Under the pieces are notes generated by a model. It worked only from the letters and a program-made list of their open reading frames with translations. It did no database searches and was not told the origin of the DNA. Positions 6,243 through 8,414 of a stretch of DNA of 8,414 nt are shown here, piece after piece (within the stretch, counting starts at the first letter, position 1; each line of letters starts with the position of its first letter). Source of the DNA: Deferribacteraceae bacterium UBA1873 (lineage in GTDB: Bacteria > Chrysiogenota > Deferribacteres > Deferribacterales > Flexistipitaceae); assembly GCA_002338145.1 (NCBI GenBank), contig DDHP01000032.1, forward strand, positions 1 to 8,414. Direction: 5' to 3'. A program made the position numbers and the translations under genes.

Positions 6243-7198
6243 CTTATTCAAGAATTGTTTTATATTTTTTAGTCTCTTTTGTTTTCAGTATTGTTATTTT
6301 ATTTTTCAGCCTTTCTTTTGGCGGGCACTTTATAAATCCTTTTAGTTTTTTTTCCCAGGAAAATGCCGTATTTATGTCACTGCGGCTGCCAAGGGTGCTG
6401 GCGGATTTTATGGTTGGAGCCGGGTTATCTGTGGTGGGGTGCAGTTTTCAGACATATTTCCGGAATCCTTTGGCTGACCCGTTTATCCTGGGGATAGCCG
6501 GAGCAGCTGCGGTGGGTGTGGCTGTGTCTCTTTTTGCAGGGGTATCCGGTTTTGTTGCCACGCAGATGCTGAGTTTATCATTTGCTCTGGCTACAATATT
6601 TTTTGTCTATTGGGCTGCCGGGGGCTTGAATTCTTTGACAGCTAACTCACTCATACTTGTGGGTGTGGGGCTGAATTTCTTCTTTACTTCTATTATTACA
6701 TTTTTCAACTCCGTATTTTCAGAAAGTTTTACAAAAGATTTGCTGATGTGGTATCTGGGCAGTACGGTTTTTCTGGATATTAATCTTGTAATGATCAGTT
6801 TTTTCATCGTGGTGATTTTTTCAGCGATTTTATATATGCAAAGTGGTAAGCTCAATGTTTATCTCCTTGGTGAAGATTTTGCTATAAATTCCGGAGTGAA
6901 TATCAGAGGGTTTTCTTTGATTATATATGTGGTGGGTTCACTGATTACTTCAGTGATTGTGGCTATGTGCGGGGCTATCGGTTTTGTTGGTATAATAATT
7001 CCTCATATTGTAAAAATTATTTTCGGGCTTGATCACAGGATTAACATGATTTTGTGTTTTTTCCTTGGCGGAAGTTTTGTGGTAGTGATAGATACGATTT
7101 TTAAAACAGTTTTTTTCCCTTATGAAGTGCCTATCGGGGCTGTTACCGCTATTATCGGGACACCGTTTTTTATCTATATCCTCAGAAGGCGTATATGA
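6212..7198 (+). CDS. btuC: Cobalamin ABC transporter permease, BtuC-like (FecCD family)
   Basis: Inner-membrane permease of a type II ABC importer of the FecCD family, working as a dimer with about ten helices per subunit. Family marks are LRLPR (57-61), NPLADP (85-90) followed by FILG, the coupling-loop region LLGEDFAINSGVNI (218-231), GFVGIIIPHIVKIIFGLDHR (257-276) and the C-terminal EVPIGAVTAIIGTPFFIYIL (305-324). The 328-residue length is normal. The N terminus is a short polar stretch, then the first helix from about residue 15. The start at ATG 6212 lies inside btuF (31-base overlap) with a weak AGGAT upstream, so translation is probably coupled. Its stop overlaps the btuD start as ATGA. 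The gene context makes it the partner of the two neighbours. Confidence 0.9.
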   Translation: MQNTKTANQVTYSRIVLYFLVSFVFSIVILFFSLSFGGHFINPFSFFSQENAVFMSLRLPRVLADFMVGAGLSVVGCSFQTYFRNPLADPFILGIAGAAAVGVAVSLFAGVSGFVATQMLSLSFALATIFFVYWAAGGLNSLTANSLILVGVGLNFFFTSIITFFNSVFSESFTKDLLMWYLGSTVFLDINLVMISFFIVVIFSAILYMQSGKLNVYLLGEDFAINSGVNIRGFSLIIYVVGSLITSVIVAMCGAIGFVGIIIPHIVKIIFGLDHRINMILCFFLGGSFVVVIDTIFKTVFFPYEVPIGAVTAIIGTPFFIYILRRRI

Positions 7199-7947
7199 GT
7201 ATAATTTTGGAAAATGTAAGATTAGCTTACAATACGGGATTCAGCCTCGAAATTGAACGACTGGATTTTCCTGATGGTGGCATTACCGGTATACTGGGGC
7301 CGAATGGCAGCGGTAAAAGTACCTTGCTGAAAATCATTTCAGGAATATTAACAAATGATTCGGGAAATATCCTAATCGACGAAAAAGATATATCAACGAT
7401 GACAAATGTGCAGCTTGCAAGAAATATTTCCTATGTTCCGCCCAGGCTGGATAACTTGCCAATGATCAGGCTTTACAATCTACTTGAGGCCGGGCGATAT
7501 CCTTATTCGCTGGGTTTTGGCATATTGGACTGCAAAGATAATGAAAAAATTGATGAGGCGCTTAATGTCTGTGACTTGTATGATAAAAAGAATTATTTCC
7601 TGAATCAGCTTTCATCCGGGGAGCTTCAGCGGGCACTGATAGCAAAAGCCATCGCCCAGGATACAGATATTATATTGATGGATGAGCCTTTTTCCAATCT
7701 GGACCCCTCTTATACTATCAAAATTATCGAAATAATAAAATCTCTCCGAAAATATAAAACAATAATTTTAGCGGTGCATGATGTGAATATTGCATATTTT
7801 CTCTGTGACTGCTTGGTGGGGTTAAAAAACGGAAAGTGTTTTTTTACCTTTGACAACAGGAGTAAATTTGATATAGAAAAGATTAACTCTCTCTACGGTG
7901 TTGTTTTCAGCCTGTGTGAGGGGAATATTGTTTTAAAATTTCGATAG
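7195..7947 (+). CDS. btuD: Cobalamin ABC transporter ATPase, BtuD-like
   Basis: Cytoplasmic ATPase that powers the BtuCD-F importer. It has Walker A GPNGSGKST (35-43), signature LSSGELQR (139-146), Walker B IILMDEP (159-165), D-loop SNLD (167-170) and the switch histidine in AVHD (His195). The usual Q-loop, YVPQ in most relatives, reads YVPP here (80-83), so the glutamine that senses the gamma-phosphate and the coupling helix is replaced by proline, encoded CCC. All other catalytic residues are intact and the reading frame is clean, so the protein may still work, or a nearby residue may take over. The 250-residue length is normal. It overlaps btuC by four bases (ATGA), the mark of coupled translation. 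A cobalamin riboswitch begins about ten bases after its stop. Confidence 0.92.
   Translation: MSIILENVRLAYNTGFSLEIERLDFPDGGITGILGPNGSGKSTLLKIISGILTNDSGNILIDEKDISTMTNVQLARNISYVPPRLDNLPMIRLYNLLEAGRYPYSLGFGILDCKDNEKIDEALNVCDLYDKKNYFLNQLSSGELQRALIAKAIAQDTDIILMDEPFSNLDPSYTIKIIEIIKSLRKYKTIILAVHDVNIAYFLCDCLVGLKNGKCFFTFDNRSKFDIEKINSLYGVVFSLCEGNIVLKFR
7901..7929 (+). promoter_or_regulatory. Weak candidate promoter inside the btuD 3' end
   Basis: TTGTTT (7901-7906), a 17-base spacer and AATATT (7924-7929) could make an internal promoter that starts the riboswitch transcript near 7936. Matches are 3 of 6 and 4 of 6, so it is only a possibility. Without it, the riboswitch must be read as part of the btuFCD transcript. 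Confidence 0.25.
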
Positions 7948-7956
7948 TTTGCTGCC

Positions 7957-8131
7957 ACGTTTTATCTAAGGGGAAGTCCGGTGAAAATCCGGCGCTGTCC
8001 CGCAACTGTGAGCTGGACGAAACTCTGTTGTGCCACTACCCTGCCACGAAATTGCTTCAAGAGAATTTAGTGGTGGGATGGGAAGGCGGAGGAGTAGGAA
8101 GAAGGCGAGCCAGGAGACCCGGGTAAAACAG
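7957..8131 (+). ncRNA. Cobalamin (B12) riboswitch aptamer
   Basis: The conserved core is present in order: AAGGGGAAGTCCGGTG (7968-7983), the AAAATCCGGCG segment with CCCGCAACTGTGAG (7999-8012), GGGATGGGAAGGCGG (8075-8089) and the B12 box AGCCAGGAGACC (8108-8119). The P1 stem pairs GTTTTA (7959-7964) with TAAAAC (8124-8129). The class senses adenosylcobalamin or related corrinoids and normally lowers expression of what follows it. It lies after btuD, not before btuF, and no gene of useful length follows within this window. Confidence 0.96.
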
Positions 8132-8136
8132 TCGCA

Positions 8137-8178
8137 GCACCTACTTACGAGGATAAGGAGGTGCCCATGGTCTTTTTT
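8137..8178 (+). promoter_or_regulatory. Riboswitch expression platform: hairpin burying an SD
   Basis: GCACCT-A-CTTA (8137-8147) pairs with TAAG-G-AGGTGC (8154-8164), with one A-G mismatch and loop CGAGGA. The right arm contains AAGGAGG (8155-8161), an excellent ribosome binding site five bases before ATG 8167. TCTTTTTT follows at 8171-8178, seven bases past the stem, so weak intrinsic termination is also possible. The ATG opens only seven codons (MVFFNSS). This is either a leader peptide, the stump of a lost gene, or an SD left without a gene. Confidence 0.6.
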
Positions 8179-8182
8179 AACA

Positions 8183-8318
8183 GCAGTTGATTAACCTTCC
8201 ATAATTTTTAATGCCGTGACAAGTGATGGTCAAACGGCGTCACCGCGACCAAGCACATAAGTATTTATGCGCTCGGATGCAATGGCGTGCTGTTATGTTA
8301 GTGCTAAGTGTTAAGTTT
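8183..8318. other. Gene-free stretch with inverted repeats
   Basis: I see no ORF with start and ribosome binding site. GCCGTGAC (8213-8220) pairs with GTCACCGC (8239-8246) at seven of eight positions. The words TTAGTGCT and AAGTGTTAAG near 8299-8315 echo pieces of the flagellin leader. The tract looks like accumulated short repeats, not a normal 5' leader. Confidence 0.5.
8249..8276. repeat. Imperfect palindrome related to 4606-4632
   Basis: CCAAGCACATAA (8249-8260) and TTATGCGCTCGG (8265-8276) pair at 10 of 12 positions around GTAT. The arms share the CC(G/A)AGC(A/G)C..TAA pattern with the perfect palindrome behind flaG. Confidence 0.55.
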
Positions 8319-8370
8319 ACCCTGTTAAATCCATCTCCGATGGGCTGCCTTCGGCAGCATTTAACTGGGT
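8319..8370. repeat. Three-way-junction repeat, unit 1
   Basis: Outer arms ACCCTGTTAAAT (8319-8330) and ATTTAACTGGGT (8359-8370) pair at 11 of 12 positions. Inside, with no unpaired base at the junction, are two perfect hairpins: CCATC-TCC-GATGG (8331-8343) and GCTGCC-TTC-GGCAGC (8344-8358). The form is a compact cloverleaf with two arms. Confidence 0.75.
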
Positions 8371-8374
8371 TTAT

Positions 8375-8414
8375 CCTGTGAAATATCAGCTTGCTGATAG
8401 ACCGAAGGTCATTT
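8375..8414. repeat. Three-way-junction repeat, unit 2, cut by window end
   Basis: The outer left arm CCTGTGAAAT (8375-8384) is followed by hairpin ATCAGC-TT-GCTGAT (8385-8398), one A, hairpin GACC-GAA-GGTC (8400-8410), and then ATTT (8411-8414), which starts the closing arm against AAAT. It has the same architecture as unit 1, four bases earlier, but different arm sequences. The missing closing bases lie beyond the window. Confidence 0.7.

Noticed and set aside
8167..8190. Seven-codon ORF MVFFNSS as a real gene
   Set aside because: It has a good ribosome binding site but is too short to call a gene. I describe it within the riboswitch platform instead.
8183..8414. CRISPR array or tRNA-like gene in the terminal repeats
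   Set aside because: The repeats are not identical direct repeats with spacers, and the three-way-junction units lack an anticodon arm, T-loop sequence and acceptor stem of a tRNA.

Overview
The window looks like a flagellated, diderm bacterium of moderate to low GC (about 40 percent by eye). The flagellin style, the FlaG partner, the archaeal-type ATPase fragment and the many palindromic intergenic repeats suggest Deferribacterota (a Flexistipes-like organism). This is a guess from recalled family resemblance, because no rRNA or other marker gene is present.

Layout, all on the + strand. (1) 1-240 holds no gene I can support. 241-1375 is an archaeal-type P-loop ATPase gene broken by two single-base losses in short homopolymer runs. 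(2) 1376-1873 is a dense non-coding block. It holds a REP-like element, a C/G-rich hairpin, a very good sigma-28 promoter, two strong intrinsic terminators, and then a structured flagellin leader. The leader has a duplicated motif, a possible H-type pseudoknot and two candidate CsrA sites, one of them on the ribosome binding site. (3) 1874-4572 is the flagellar filament unit: a large 755-residue flagellin and FlaG, separated by a hairpin likely to reduce flaG expression. (4) 4573-4865 holds repeats, a terminator almost identical to one upstream of flagellin, and a sigma-70-like promoter. (5) 4866-7947 is a tight four-gene operon: an iron-sulfur flavoprotein, then a BtuF-like binding protein, a BtuC-like permease and a BtuD-like ATPase. 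(6) 7957-8131 is a textbook cobalamin riboswitch placed after btuD, with a hairpin that buries a ribosome binding site. (7) 8183-8414 has no gene. It carries palindromes and two consecutive repeats that fold as three-way junctions, the second cut by the window edge.

How it fits together: the flagellin and FlaG genes form one filament module insulated by terminators, with leader signals that fit CsrA-type translational control. The btuFCD genes make an ABC importer, and the adjoining cobalamin riboswitch supports a corrinoid as substrate. The riboswitch lies behind the importer genes, so it should control something further downstream or the 3' end of the operon. The most interesting points are the sigma-28 promoter that seems to drive a short terminated RNA, the structured flagellin leader, the repeated hairpin pair flanking the flagellin module, the misplaced riboswitch, the missing Q-loop glutamine in BtuD, and the tandem three-way-junction repeats.
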